A DNA stretch of 46,403 nt from Lunatimonas lonarensis. GTDB lineage: Bacteria > Bacteroidota > Bacteroidia > Cytophagales > Cyclobacteriaceae. Both the position numbers and the translations under genes were made by a program. Shown in pieces: positions 1 through 7,670 of the stretch (position 1 is its first letter; each line of letters opens with the position of its first letter). The stretch spans positions 1 through 46,403 of the forward strand of contig NZ_AQHR01000109.1 in assembly GCF_000390185.1 (NCBI RefSeq), given 5' to 3'. The notes beneath the pieces were generated by a model. It was not told the DNA's origin and did not search any database. It saw nothing but the letters and a program-made list of their open reading frames with translations.

Positions 1-413
1 TACCAAAACGATGGCTAGTTTAACTTAGTAAAGTAGAACTAATCTATCAATTCATTGCAGCGTTTAGAAAATTCAACAAATAGCCGAGGCTGACCAAGGA
101 GTAGGTTATCAGGTGGATTTGATGTCTGCCAACCCCCAACAGACCATGCTCTAATGATGACCGCACCCTTGGTGCCTATTTACTTATCAGCACCAAAGGT
201 GCAAAATCATTAGCCTTGGGCAACGCCCAAGGAAGCATGCGGATACGCCACCCAAGCGCCAAAGGCGCGGAATCAACAGCTTAAGACATCACCCGAACAC
301 CTTTCCGCTTTGGAAATCCATAATATCCAGCGCTTCCATTGAAATTTTGATGCATCTCGAACCGATTTAAACTAAGTTGGGATTTTTTTTCAGAAAAGTA
401 ATTTTATGGAACC
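1..413. other. Non-coding stretch upstream of the hydrolase gene
   Basis: No open reading frame of convincing length or composition is seen here. The only structure is the palindrome cluster at 163-268. A T-run at 383-390 follows no clear stem. Confidence 0.5.
163..268. repeat. Cluster of short hyphenated palindromes (REP-like)
   Basis: Four short inverted repeats stand in about 105 bases: GCACC/GGTGC around CTT-type spacers at 163-175 (imperfect), GCACCAAAGGTGC at 190-202, a perfect 7-bp stem CCTTGGG/CCCAAGG with loop CAACG at 214-232, and GCGCCAAAGGCGC at 256-268. Units of this design resemble the REP-type intergenic palindromes of Bacteroidota; that link is inference. No transposase or RAYT gene is visible in the window. 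Confidence 0.55.
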
Positions 414-439
414 CATGAATTTAGTACCTTAAATTCATG
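414..439 (+). promoter_or_regulatory. Perfect 9-bp inverted repeat touching the first possible start codon
   Basis: The arms CATGAATTT (414-422) and AAATTCATG (431-439) are separated by 8 bases. The right arm contains the ATG at 437-439, the most upstream start of the hydrolase frame. It could be an operator for a dimeric repressor or an RNA hairpin that hides this start; a second in-frame ATG at 449 lies just outside it. The inverted repeat is seen directly, its role is inference. Confidence 0.4.
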
Positions 440-1570
440 ATTGACAAGATGTATCACTGCCGAATATTCCTGCTGGTTTTCACGTTGCTGACCAGTTCCA
501 TGCCTGTAATCGGCCAGCAGGCCCCGCTAATAGATCCGGAAGTGGAAACGGCCCGTACCGATGCCTATGAACAACAACTGGAAAACTACCTCCGCCATTA
601 CCTGGTAGAAGCATACGAAGACCGCACCGCGGATCAGTGGAATCGGGACTACAGTAGCCCTGCCGCCCTTGAGCGCAGTGTGATCCCCAATCGCATGCGT
701 TGGGCAGCTGTGCTTAGCCCTCCGGCACTTCACAAGACAGGCCAACTCGAACGCAGGCCCCACCCCCTCGGGAATATACAGGCCGAATGGGTTACACTGC
801 CCTTGGGCATGCTCACTGCGGAAGCGGTACTCGCATTTCCACAAGGGGCTAGCGAACAACATCCGGTCCCGCTGATCATTGTACAGCACGGCATCGCCAG
901 TACACCGGAAACCCCGTTCTCAACAGGTGCCTACCACGAATACGCCAAGGGATTATTGGATGCCGGGTTTGCGGTGCTGCTGCCCATGAACCTTCGCTCT
1001 GTGGAGCGGCGCAATAACGTGGAACGGTATGCCCGGTTGGCAGGTACTTCCCTGCCCGGAATTGAACTGGTACGGGTACAGCATTTGCTGGACGTTGTAC
1101 TTGCAGACCCACGTGTGCACGCGGAACAGGTAGGCATGTGGGGCATCTCGCTGGGCGGGATGGCTACCATGTTTTGGATGCCCTTGGAGCCCCGCATCAA
1201 AGCGGGTGTGGTTTCCGCTTGGTTTAATGAGCGAAGAAACAAAATGGCTGTGCCGGATGAGCGGTATTCAAGTTTTTCTCCCCGGGAAGACCACGCTTTC
1301 TTCAACGGGTGGTTGACCGAATTTGCCGACGAAGACCTTGTTTCCCTGATCCTGCCCCGACCGTTGATGATACAGCATGGAAAAAAGGACAACATCGCCC
1401 ACTGGCCGCAGGTAGTGGACGCATACGAAAAAGCGGCCCTTCACTACCAGCGCTTGCGGATGCCTGAAAGGATTGATTTGATCCTTCACGAGGGAGCGCA
1501 CGAGACTATCGTGGACGAAGGGGTGCAATTTCTGACCATTTGGCTGAAAAATTCAGGCAACGGAAATTAG
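437..1570 (+). CDS. Secreted alpha/beta hydrolase (dienelactone hydrolase / prolyl oligopeptidase type)
   Basis: This 377-residue protein starts with a hydrophobic signal peptide ending near VIGQQ (about residue 27), so it is probably periplasmic. The alpha/beta hydrolase signature is clear: an oxyanion-type QHGIAS segment near residue 150, the nucleophile elbow GISLGG near residue 238, and a C-terminal HEGAHE that supplies the catalytic His. The acid probably lies in the KKDNIAHWP segment. The substrate cannot be read from sequence; carboxylic esters or acylated sugars are typical. The start may be the ATG at 437 or, more likely if the hairpin at 414-439 forms, the ATG at 449, which leaves the signal peptide intact. 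It is monocistronic and flanked by palindrome clusters on both sides. Confidence 0.8.
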   Translation: MIDKMYHCRIFLLVFTLLTSSMPVIGQQAPLIDPEVETARTDAYEQQLENYLRHYLVEAYEDRTADQWNRDYSSPAALERSVIPNRMRWAAVLSPPALHKTGQLERRPHPLGNIQAEWVTLPLGMLTAEAVLAFPQGASEQHPVPLIIVQHGIASTPETPFSTGAYHEYAKGLLDAGFAVLLPMNLRSVERRNNVERYARLAGTSLPGIELVRVQHLLDVVLADPRVHAEQVGMWGISLGGMATMFWMPLEPRIKAGVVSAWFNERRNKMAVPDERYSSFSPREDHAFFNGWLTEFADEDLVSLILPRPLMIQHGKKDNIAHWPQVVDAYEKAALHYQRLRMPERIDLILHEGAHETIVDEGVQFLTIWLKNSGNGN

Positions 1571-1891
1571 TGCCCCCGACAGGTGTAGACTCGGCTAACC
1601 CCTCCTATTCCTACCCTCCCCTGCAGTCGTAGTCCCTTTTATGCCATTTGCAATGGCTTACTAAAGAACATCTTAGTAAAAATAAAACCATTTTTTGAGA
1701 TCAGTCTGGATTAAAAATGAAAAGGCAGGCTAACCAAACGTCCGTTAACAAATTACAGTCTTTTTAACTAATTCGGGAATGCTACGCGGATACCCTATTT
1801 TCAGCTATGGGAGACAACATGTGTTCGAGCGCGAGAAATTATGCGGGATTAGGTGGTCTGATAGCCGTGTATTATTGGTAATTCCGTCCAT
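1571..1891. other. Non-coding stretch after the hydrolase
   Basis: No supported gene. An 83-residue open frame beginning at 1779 runs on through the palindromes downstream and has no recognisable protein features, so it is not called. Confidence 0.5.
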
Positions 1892-2075
1892 TTCCAATTA
1901 CAAATTGGAATTAATAGAAGGGTGTAGTTGCAAACTACACCCAGCTGCCGAAAGTATATACAACACCGAGTGGGGATTATTTGTGAATTTAGGATATATT
2001 CAAATCCATCCACGCTATCGGGATGGTTAGAATAAAGGGTGTAGTTTCAAACTACATCCAAGCTTCCGCCGGAAG
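1892..2075. repeat. Second palindrome cluster with the GGGTGTAGTT motif
   Basis: Seen directly: TTCCAATT/AATTGGAA with a 3-base loop (1892-1910); GGGTGTAGTT/AACTACACCC, a perfect 10-bp stem with loop GCA (1920-1942); an imperfect copy of the same unit at 2037-2059; and CTTCC/GGAAG (2063-2075). A further half-unit, AACTACACC, lies at about 2079-2088. Repetition of the same GTGTAGTT stem at about 117-base spacing suggests a mobile or REP-type intergenic element rather than a gene. Confidence 0.6.
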
Positions 2076-2115
2076 CCTGAACTACACCTAGAGGATCAAA
2101 CTGGCAATAACCTGA

Positions 2116-2517
2116 AGCAGTGGACTAAAGGAATTTTCTTCCAACATATTGGGAGGCTTTAGCAAGTTCTTATCCCAAATGGGAAAAATGGGTATTGCCT
2201 ATGCTGTATTCCAAAAGCAGTTATTAAGCTTTAATCCTGTTACCAGTTTGGCTGCTTCTGCTGCATTAGATGCCATAGGTGGTGCCATGTCAGCACTTAG
2301 TTCAAATGTGGGTTCATATATGAACGGTTCAACCAGCGGTACTTATTCAGGTGGGGGAAGTGGTGCAGGAAACTATTCCGATTCCTTTATTGAAAGACGG
2401 ATTAGAGGGGTTAACAGAAATGTTGGGCAACAGCCACAGGAAGTGGAATTTAAAATCAAGGGTGGCACCTTGGTTGGTGTATTGCAGACCAATAGCAGAT
2501 TCAGACAAAGATTTTGA
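2116..2517 (+). pseudogene. C-terminal remnant of a phage tail tape-measure protein
   Basis: The frame opens right after an in-frame TGA at 2113-2115 and reads about 133 residues to a stop at 2515-2517. An in-frame TTG at 2149 is the only start candidate. The composition is typical of the C-terminus of Bacteroidota tape-measure proteins: a hydrophobic, Ala/Gly-rich segment (NPVTSLAASAALDAIGGAM), a Gly/Ser linker, and a final conserved piece (VEFKIKGGTLVGVLQ). Intact family members are many hundreds of residues long, so this is a 5'-truncated relic. The break coincides with the palindrome cluster just upstream. A phage tail gene relic follows at 3361. Confidence 0.6.
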
Positions 2518-2639
2518 AAATTGACACATTTTGGCTCAAAAAGTGACTGATTTATTCTTATATTTCAAGCTGTTTCACATTTCAAAACACCAAATTCAAA
2601 CTAGATATTTTTAACTATTTCAAGATTGTTAATACAAGC

Positions 2640-3269
2640 ATGAAAAATTTAATTAAATATATCGCATTTATTTGTTTGATAATATTATTTTTATCTGAGT
2701 TTTGTATATTTTTCATGCTATTTAACGAAATAATCAAATTAATTTGGTTTATAATTATCCAATTATTAATATTTTTATTTTTTTCATATATAATTATGAC
2801 AAAATTAGGAAGTGATTATTCTATCAGTAGAGAACTTTCAAAGAACTTTGCTGCGGGTGCCGTAGTAATTGTAATTTCAATAATGATGGCTTTGGTTTTT
2901 GAATGGAAGGATAATGTAAAGAAAAGAGAAATTAATTTTATAAAGGCTGCTTTAGAAGAACCAATAAGTTTAGGAAAAAGCATAATCCATGATGTTGAGT
3001 TTACCCTAAAAATGAAGCTTGAAAATGAAAATTTACAATACATTTTAATCGGTAAATTTCTTTCCGATCCATCTACCTTTGATGAAATCACCATTGAATT
3101 ATTTGATAAAGATGGATTTAATATTGCGGAAATTTATGTTTATGATTGGAGCATGATAATTGACCGTACAAATAAGCCTATAGGTATTGAAAAGAATGGA
3201 TATTTTGAATGGGATGACTACGAATCTTATCAGCAAATTAAATCATTTCGAATGAAAGTCAGCTATTGA
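2640..3269 (+). CDS. Hypothetical membrane-anchored protein
   Basis: This 209-residue protein has two hydrophobic hairpin segments near residues 5-55 and a third at about 70-88 (AAGAVVIVISIMMALVF), then a mostly hydrophilic domain rich in beta-prone segments to the C-terminus. I recognise no family. The gene is far more AT-rich than the genes beyond 5 kb and lies between two phage tail relics, so it may be prophage cargo (a moron) or later insertion. The tail domain may sit in the cytoplasm or periplasm; topology is uncertain. Confidence 0.6.
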   Translation: MKNLIKYIAFICLIILFLSEFCIFFMLFNEIIKLIWFIIIQLLIFLFFSYIIMTKLGSDYSISRELSKNFAAGAVVIVISIMMALVFEWKDNVKKREINFIKAALEEPISLGKSIIHDVEFTLKMKLENENLQYILIGKFLSDPSTFDEITIELFDKDGFNIAEIYVYDWSMIIDRTNKPIGIEKNGYFEWDDYESYQQIKSFRMKVSY

Positions 3270-3360
3270 CAGATTGAAATAAAAGTATGGAATCAAAGAC
3301 TGGGGTGGGTTTTTACTTTCCCTTTTTTTTGGATGCATTGACAATTTTTTAATTATCTAT

Positions 3361-3731
3361 ATGAAACACAACGTAGAATACAGGCTGGAATACACTTCCA
3401 AAGGCAACTATACCACTAAGATTGAAATATTGGGAAAGGCTTTGAAGGAAGCCCAATAGAGCTTACAGGGCAAGGAAATACCCCTGTTGAACTGGTCTAT
3501 GAAAGTTCTGATAGCAAACAATTTTCAACCTTCATCAACAGTTATGCAACCCTGACTGTAAGGGAAACCCAACTGCTGACAAGGCCACAACCTGAACGCA
3601 AACACACTTTCAAGGAAGGGATTACCATAAACTACAACATTACCAACGTAAGAAGCTTTTGTGTAGACCTTGAACGCTGTGGTGGAATTACCTATCTGAA
3701 ACCGGACATTGACAATATCTTGGAGGTGTGA
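3361..3731 (+). pseudogene. Frameshifted phage tail-associated gene
   Basis: From ATG 3361 the first frame reads about 27 sensible residues (MKHNVEYRLEY...KIEILGKA) and then hits TAG at 3457. From about 3441 another frame continues the same protein (FEGSPIELTGQGN, then PVELVYESSD) to a TGA at 3729-3731, giving a ~123-residue product if one base is removed near 3436-3440. The joined product resembles small proteins that follow the tape-measure gene in Bacteroidota prophages; this assignment is from memory of the family pattern. A one-base sequencing error would give the same picture. Confidence 0.5.
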
Positions 3732-3798
3732 AACAAAGCCAAATAGGAAATCTGAAGAATTTTAAGTAACTTTAATTCTAACTAACCAAACCAAAATT

Positions 3799-4227
3799 AT
3801 GAAAAAAAGCAAAACTGAAATTGATGAATTTATTGACAGGTTAATATACCAAATAAAAAATGGTATAGAAAATTACAATTGGGAACTTACCAAAAGTGAC
3901 ATAAACTTAGAAATGTGGGATTTTGATATACTAGAAGGTGATTCTAACAAATATTATTTTTCGAAATACCCATTTGAAAAAACAAACAACAATGATAAGT
4001 CAAATATCAAACTGATATTTTTCAAAGAAAAACATGTTTTGGTTTTGATCCATGAAAGTAAATCCACTTTGGCCATTAAGGTTTTTGAATCTTGGACTAT
4101 TGATGAGATTTATCAATTCATAGGAAAACACACAATGGATGTCCATTTTACGGATGAACATTTTCTACCATTTGGAAAGTGGCTGGTAAATCAAGTAAAT
4201 GAAATAAAAAATTTTATTGAAAATTAA
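3799..4227 (+). CDS. Hypothetical protein, phage-island cargo
   Basis: This 142-residue soluble protein is Lys/Asn/Ile rich and has no signal peptide, membrane segment or recognisable motif. Its AT-rich composition matches the rest of the 2.1-4.3 kb island and differs from the core genes downstream. It is the last gene of the island before the strong hairpin at 4279-4311 and the tRNA-Ser gene. Position suggests accessory cargo left by the element that integrated at the tRNA. No function is proposed. Confidence 0.6.
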   Translation: MKKSKTEIDEFIDRLIYQIKNGIENYNWELTKSDINLEMWDFDILEGDSNKYYFSKYPFEKTNNNDKSNIKLIFFKEKHVLVLIHESKSTLAIKVFESWTIDEIYQFIGKHTMDVHFTDEHFLPFGKWLVNQVNEIKNFIEN

Positions 4228-4247
4228 GGCACAAAACCAGATTAGAT

Positions 4248-4267
4248 TTTGTGACTCATTTGTGACT
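4248..4267. repeat. 9-bp tandem direct repeat, 11-bp period
   Basis: TTTGTGACT occurs at 4248-4256 and again at 4259-4267. A period of 11 bases puts both copies on about the same helix face. It lies between the island and the tRNA-Ser gene, where recombinase arm-type or excisionase sites would be expected. The repeat is seen; the role is inference. Confidence 0.35.
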
Positions 4268-4278
4268 ACCCTAAAGAA

Positions 4279-4311
4279 AAAGCCCTGTAAAAGTTTGATT
4301 TACAGGGCTTT
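4279..4311. terminator. Bidirectional terminator hairpin
   Basis: A perfect 13-bp stem, AAAGCCCTGTAAA (4279-4291) with TTTACAGGGCTTT (4299-4311), encloses a 7-base loop. On the minus strand it is followed by TTTTTCTTT, which suits termination of the tRNA-Ser transcript; on the plus strand it could end the gene at 3799-4227. Confidence 0.75.
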
Positions 4312-4324
4312 AATAACGTATTAG

Positions 4325-4413
4325 TAGAGAGTGGGGGATTCGAACCCCCGGTACGCTTTGACACGTACGACAGTTTAGCAAACTGCTGGTTTAAGCCACT
4401 CACCCAACTCTCT
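4325..4413 (-). tRNA. tRNA-Ser (anticodon GCU)
   Basis: Read on the minus strand, the acceptor arm AGAGAGT (4413-4407) pairs with ACTCTCT (4332-4326), followed by discriminator A at 4325. The anticodon arm carries GCT in the loop TTGCTAA. A long variable arm (GTCGTACG...CGTAC) marks a class II tRNA, and the T arm CCGGGGGTTCGAATCCCCC is intact. The 3' CCA is not encoded. The 3' end points toward the phage relics, as expected if the gene served as an attB site. Confidence 0.93.
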
Positions 4414-4445
4414 GTATCCACAGGCGGATTTGCGCTTAAGCGTTG

Positions 4446-4479
4446 CAAATATAAACCAATAATCCGCACTTAAACAAAA
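4446..4479 (-). promoter_or_regulatory. Bacteroidota-type promoter of tRNA-Ser
   Basis: On the minus strand TTTTG (4479-4475) is followed after 21 bases by TATATTTG (4453-4446), matching the Bacteroidota sigma-ABfr consensus TTTG / N19-21 / TAnnTTTG. Transcription would start near 4440, about 28 bases before the mature tRNA 5' end at 4413. Confidence 0.7.
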
Positions 4480-4584
4480 CCGCCATCCAATAAATTTTGG
4501 GAACAGAACCGCCTTTCTTTACCCTCAACGATAAGCTTCTGTACATCAGCAGGAATTTTGGCGACCCAAAAACCCTGCCCTCCC

Positions 4585-5028
4585 CTACACCGGCTCGTTT
4601 TTTCGGAAAAATTCCCGCACAAAGGCCAAAAGCTGATTTGGGGTCATCTTGTCGCTGTTTTCCACGGCAACCCAGGCAGACCGGAAAGCCTTGTTTTCCT
4701 TCAGCCGGTTTCTTAACTGCTCCTTGGCCTTGCCCGGACCAAAAATAAGCACCTCGCGGTACCGTACCAGCTCCTGCTCCAACTGCTTCAGGTATTCTGT
4801 CGTCTCCTGCTGCTCGGTTTGGTGTTTGCGGTACTCATTGTTGGAGGTGTGCTCATGGTTGGGTGTAAAGCGGGTGCTGTCGTTACCCTCTCCCTCTTCC
4901 CGCCGGCCCTTCCCCAAGGGCGACGTGATGCGTTCCAACTCCCAGGCCTCACCCCCTGCATAGCCAATCAGAATGGCCTGCCCGTAATCTACCCATACTC
5001 CCAGTTGCGCTGCTTTTTCCATGGTCAT
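4585..5028 (-). CDS. Conserved hypothetical protein, possibly baeRF / eRF1-like fold
   Basis: This is a 147-residue soluble protein. It opens with LGVWVDYGQAILI, a beta-strand pattern with a D-x-x-x-A/I motif that I associate with small bacterial proteins of the baeRF (bacterial-archaeal eRF1-like) type. A hydrophilic linker rich in Glu, Asn and His (residues ~50-75) follows, and then a conserved C-terminal part with VRYREVLIFGPGKAKEQLRN and a terminal FVREFF helix. The family link is an inference from this architecture. Start may be 5028 or the ATG two codons in. It is divergent from the FAH gene at 5143, with about 114 bases between that must hold both promoters. Confidence 0.65.
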   Translation of the reverse strand: MTMEKAAQLGVWVDYGQAILIGYAGGEAWELERITSPLGKGRREEGEGNDSTRFTPNHEHTSNNEYRKHQTEQQETTEYLKQLEQELVRYREVLIFGPGKAKEQLRNRLKENKAFRSAWVAVENSDKMTPNQLLAFVREFFRKNEPV

Positions 5029-5142
5029 CTTTTTGGTTTATCGTAATCGGTATACCCAAGATACAGACTTTATCCATAAATGTAAAATCCCTTTTTAAAT
5101 CCCGGCCTATTCGGTTTATTTGCAGCCAAACAACCCGTTTCC

Positions 5143-5754
5143 ATGAAGATTATCGCCATAGGCAGAAACTACGCCGCCCACATCGAAGAACTTAACAACG
5201 AACGCCCGTCCGAGCCGGTTGTGTTTATGAAACCGGATACCGCCCTGCTCAAAAACGGCGCACCGTTTTACCATCCGGAGTTTTCCGAGGACATCCACCA
5301 CGAGGTCGAACTGGTACTGAAAATCAACCGGGAAGGAAAGTATATCAAAAAGGAGTTTGCCCACAAGTATTACGATGAAATAGGTCTCGGCATAGACTTT
5401 ACGGCCCGCGACCTGCAGCAAAAATGCAAGCAAAAGGGCCTGCCGTGGGAGATCGCCAAGGCCTTCAACGGCTCCGCACCCATTGGAGACTTCCTGCCGG
5501 TGAGCGAGTTTCCAGACCAGGCGAATATCAATTTTCACCTAGATATCAACGGGGAAACCCGCCAAAAAGGCAACACCTCCCTCCTGCTCTTTGACTTTGG
5601 GGTCATCATCGAATACGTATCCCAGTTCTTTACCCTCAAGACAGGCGACCTTATCTTTACAGGCACACCCGCAGGCGTAGGAAGGGTAGCCATTGGGGAT
5701 CACCTCGAGGGATACATTGAAGGGAAAAAGATGTTGGATGTTGAAGTTAAGTAA
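5143..5754 (+). CDS. Fumarylacetoacetate hydrolase-family protein
   Basis: A 203-residue single-domain FAH-family enzyme, the size of FAHD1/YcgM-like acylpyruvases and oxaloacetate decarboxylases. It opens with the typical KIIAIGRNYAAHIEE and contains the metal-binding acidic pattern HHEVELVLKI near residues 62-72, a further acidic GIDFTARD (~88-95) and the family signature GDLIFTGTPAGVG near residue 170. The reaction is Mg2+-dependent cleavage or decarboxylation of a small 2-oxo acid; the substrate is not decidable. No signal peptide is present, so it acts in the cytoplasm. Its 3' end overlaps the start of the M23 peptidase gene by 17 bases, which suggests co-transcription. Confidence 0.88.
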   Translation: MKIIAIGRNYAAHIEELNNERPSEPVVFMKPDTALLKNGAPFYHPEFSEDIHHEVELVLKINREGKYIKKEFAHKYYDEIGLGIDFTARDLQQKCKQKGLPWEIAKAFNGSAPIGDFLPVSEFPDQANINFHLDINGETRQKGNTSLLLFDFGVIIEYVSQFFTLKTGDLIFTGTPAGVGRVAIGDHLEGYIEGKKMLDVEVK

Positions 5755-7615
5755 AAAGGTTCTCTGGGTCTTGCTCCTTGGCCTTTTGACACAGCTATCC
5801 CTGCTCGCCCAAGTGAATCCGGGCTATTTCCTCTTTCCCATCAAGCCCGGGGAACGAAATTTTTTGGCGGGCACCATGGGGGAAATCCGACCCAACCACT
5901 TCCACAGCGGGGTAGATATCAAAACAGACGGAAGGGAGGGGCTGCCCGTATATGCCGCGGCAGATGGCTATGTGCACCGAATGAAAATCTCCTCGTTTGG
6001 CTATGGGAACGTACTCTATATCAAGCACCCCAGCGGTAACTATACGGTATATGCGCACCTTCGGGAGTTTGCAGCCCCGATTGGTGATTACATGCGCACC
6101 AAGATGTATGCCTCCAAAAAAAACGAACTGGAATACTCCCCCTCACCAGAAGAGTTGCCCGTAAAAAAAGGCGAAATCATCGCTTATTCGGGGAATACGG
6201 GTTCTTCGATGGGGCCACATCTACATTTTGAAATCCGCGATTCGCTGGACAGGGCACTGGATCCCCTTCATTTTGGCTTTTCGGAAATCATCGACCGCAC
6301 CCCCCCCTTTGCGCAGCGGGTAGCCGTAACACCTCTCGACATGGAAAGCCGCGTGCAGGGCATCTATGCGCGGCGGGAGTATCCCCTGGTCTACGCGGGA
6401 GAGGCCTACCACGTGATTACGCCCATCCCCGTAAGTGGCAAAGTGGGCGTTGAAGTACTGGCTTACGATCAGCTGGACGATATGTACAACCGCAACGGCT
6501 TTCCCACCTACGAAATTTTTGAGGGCGATACGCGGATTTTCCGCAGCACAGTGAACCCCATTGATTTTTCCATTGGCCGCTATATCCTGTCCCACACCTA
6601 CCGAAACCGGTTCACCCGCCTATACAAACTGCCCAACAACCGCTTTGATTTTTACGAACCGGACACCGCGTGGGCCGGTGCCCTGCGACTGGCTCCTGAA
6701 GAAGAGCGGACACTTCGAGTTCAGCTCCGTGACACCTACGACAACGTGCGCTCGCTGCACCTCACGCTGACGGGAGAGATCGCATCCGAGCGCCTGTCCG
6801 GGGTGAATACCACCTCCGGGAATACCTCGATGGCCTACGAGGGCCATGTTCTCCTGCTGCACGATACAGGCAGTGGCGAAGGTGATTTGGCAACCTTTTT
6901 TGTGAACGGGTACCAAATGGAAATGCCCTACGCCTACAAAGGCTCGAACAGACGTACGTACCTCTGGGATATGCGTTTTGGACTTCCTGACTCGGTGCGG
7001 CTGTGCTCCCATACGATGTATCCACAGGTAAATGCCCTGATCATCAAAGGGCAGGAAACGCTGTACGCAGATGCCCACGCGGAAATCCTGTTTGAAAAAA
7101 ACTCCCTGCTGGACAACCTATACCTGCGGGTCAATCCTCTGCGGGACGATACGATCCCGGGCATTGTGGTAAACGATCCCACGGAATACCTACGGGAACC
7201 GATTCGGATAGCTTTTGAAGCGGGTTCGTTTTCGGGAGACAGGGCACGAACACACGTGTACCTACGGCATGAAAATGGCTTCCGAAGCTTTCAGGGCGGG
7301 ACATGGGACGGCAGCCGTATCCGATTCAACACCCGCAGCCTGGGCACCTTTGTGCTGGCCACCGACTCTGTGCCCCCTCGCATACAGCCCATGCGGGTAA
7401 ACAGCTCCGAACTGCGCTTTTCGATCCGCGATGACTTGTCGGGTATTCGGGATTTTGAAGCCTATGTGGACGGGGAATGGATCCTGATGCGGTACGAACA
7501 CAAGCAGTCCATGATATGGTCTGAAAAAGCAGTGGGCAGGCCGCTTCGGGGGGAAGTTCTTCTGAAAGTCCGGGACATGGCAAATAACGAGGCCATTTAT
7601 AGGGGAAAAATTTAA
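5738..7615 (+). CDS. M23-family metallopeptidase, secreted
   Basis: The start at ATG 5738 is preferred over an upstream in-frame ATG at 5693 because it places a signal peptide (LWVLLLGLLTQLSLLAQ) at the N-terminus; this gives 625 residues. The LytM/M23 domain is N-terminal: first zinc motif H56-x3-D60 in HFHSGVD, the strand AAADGYV near 73-79, and HLHFE at 161-165 with the last zinc ligand H163. It is predicted to cut peptidoglycan cross-bridges or stem peptides in the periplasm. The ~450 residues after the peptidase domain are beta-rich and match no domain I can name; they include a late segment (DDLSGIRDFEAYVDGEW) like Ig-type repeats. The start lies inside the FAH gene. Confidence 0.85.
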   Translation: MLKLSKKVLWVLLLGLLTQLSLLAQVNPGYFLFPIKPGERNFLAGTMGEIRPNHFHSGVDIKTDGREGLPVYAAADGYVHRMKISSFGYGNVLYIKHPSGNYTVYAHLREFAAPIGDYMRTKMYASKKNELEYSPSPEELPVKKGEIIAYSGNTGSSMGPHLHFEIRDSLDRALDPLHFGFSEIIDRTPPFAQRVAVTPLDMESRVQGIYARREYPLVYAGEAYHVITPIPVSGKVGVEVLAYDQLDDMYNRNGFPTYEIFEGDTRIFRSTVNPIDFSIGRYILSHTYRNRFTRLYKLPNNRFDFYEPDTAWAGALRLAPEEERTLRVQLRDTYDNVRSLHLTLTGEIASERLSGVNTTSGNTSMAYEGHVLLLHDTGSGEGDLATFFVNGYQMEMPYAYKGSNRRTYLWDMRFGLPDSVRLCSHTMYPQVNALIIKGQETLYADAHAEILFEKNSLLDNLYLRVNPLRDDTIPGIVVNDPTEYLREPIRIAFEAGSFSGDRARTHVYLRHENGFRSFQGGTWDGSRIRFNTRSLGTFVLATDSVPPRIQPMRVNSSELRFSIRDDLSGIRDFEAYVDGEWILMRYEHKQSMIWSEKAVGRPLRGEVLLKVRDMANNEAIYRGKI

Positions 7616-7670
7616 TTTATTGCGATATTTATGGCCCTAACCGAAACAAAGAACCAAACCATTTGACATT

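Noticed and set aside
163-268. CRISPR array
   Set aside because: The palindromic units differ in sequence and spacing and there are no direct repeats with regular spacers or cas genes.
1779-2030. 83-residue open frame in the second palindrome cluster
   Set aside because: Its sequence runs through the inverted repeats, and its composition is not protein-like.
1-4325. Second attachment site (copy of the tRNA-Ser 3' end)
   Set aside because: No copy of the tRNA 3' segment was found by eye left of the gene; the partner site may lie outside the window or be lost.
4497-4748. Plus-strand open frame after the tRNA
   Set aside because: It overlaps the minus-strand conserved gene at 4585-5028, which has a far better composition and motif content.
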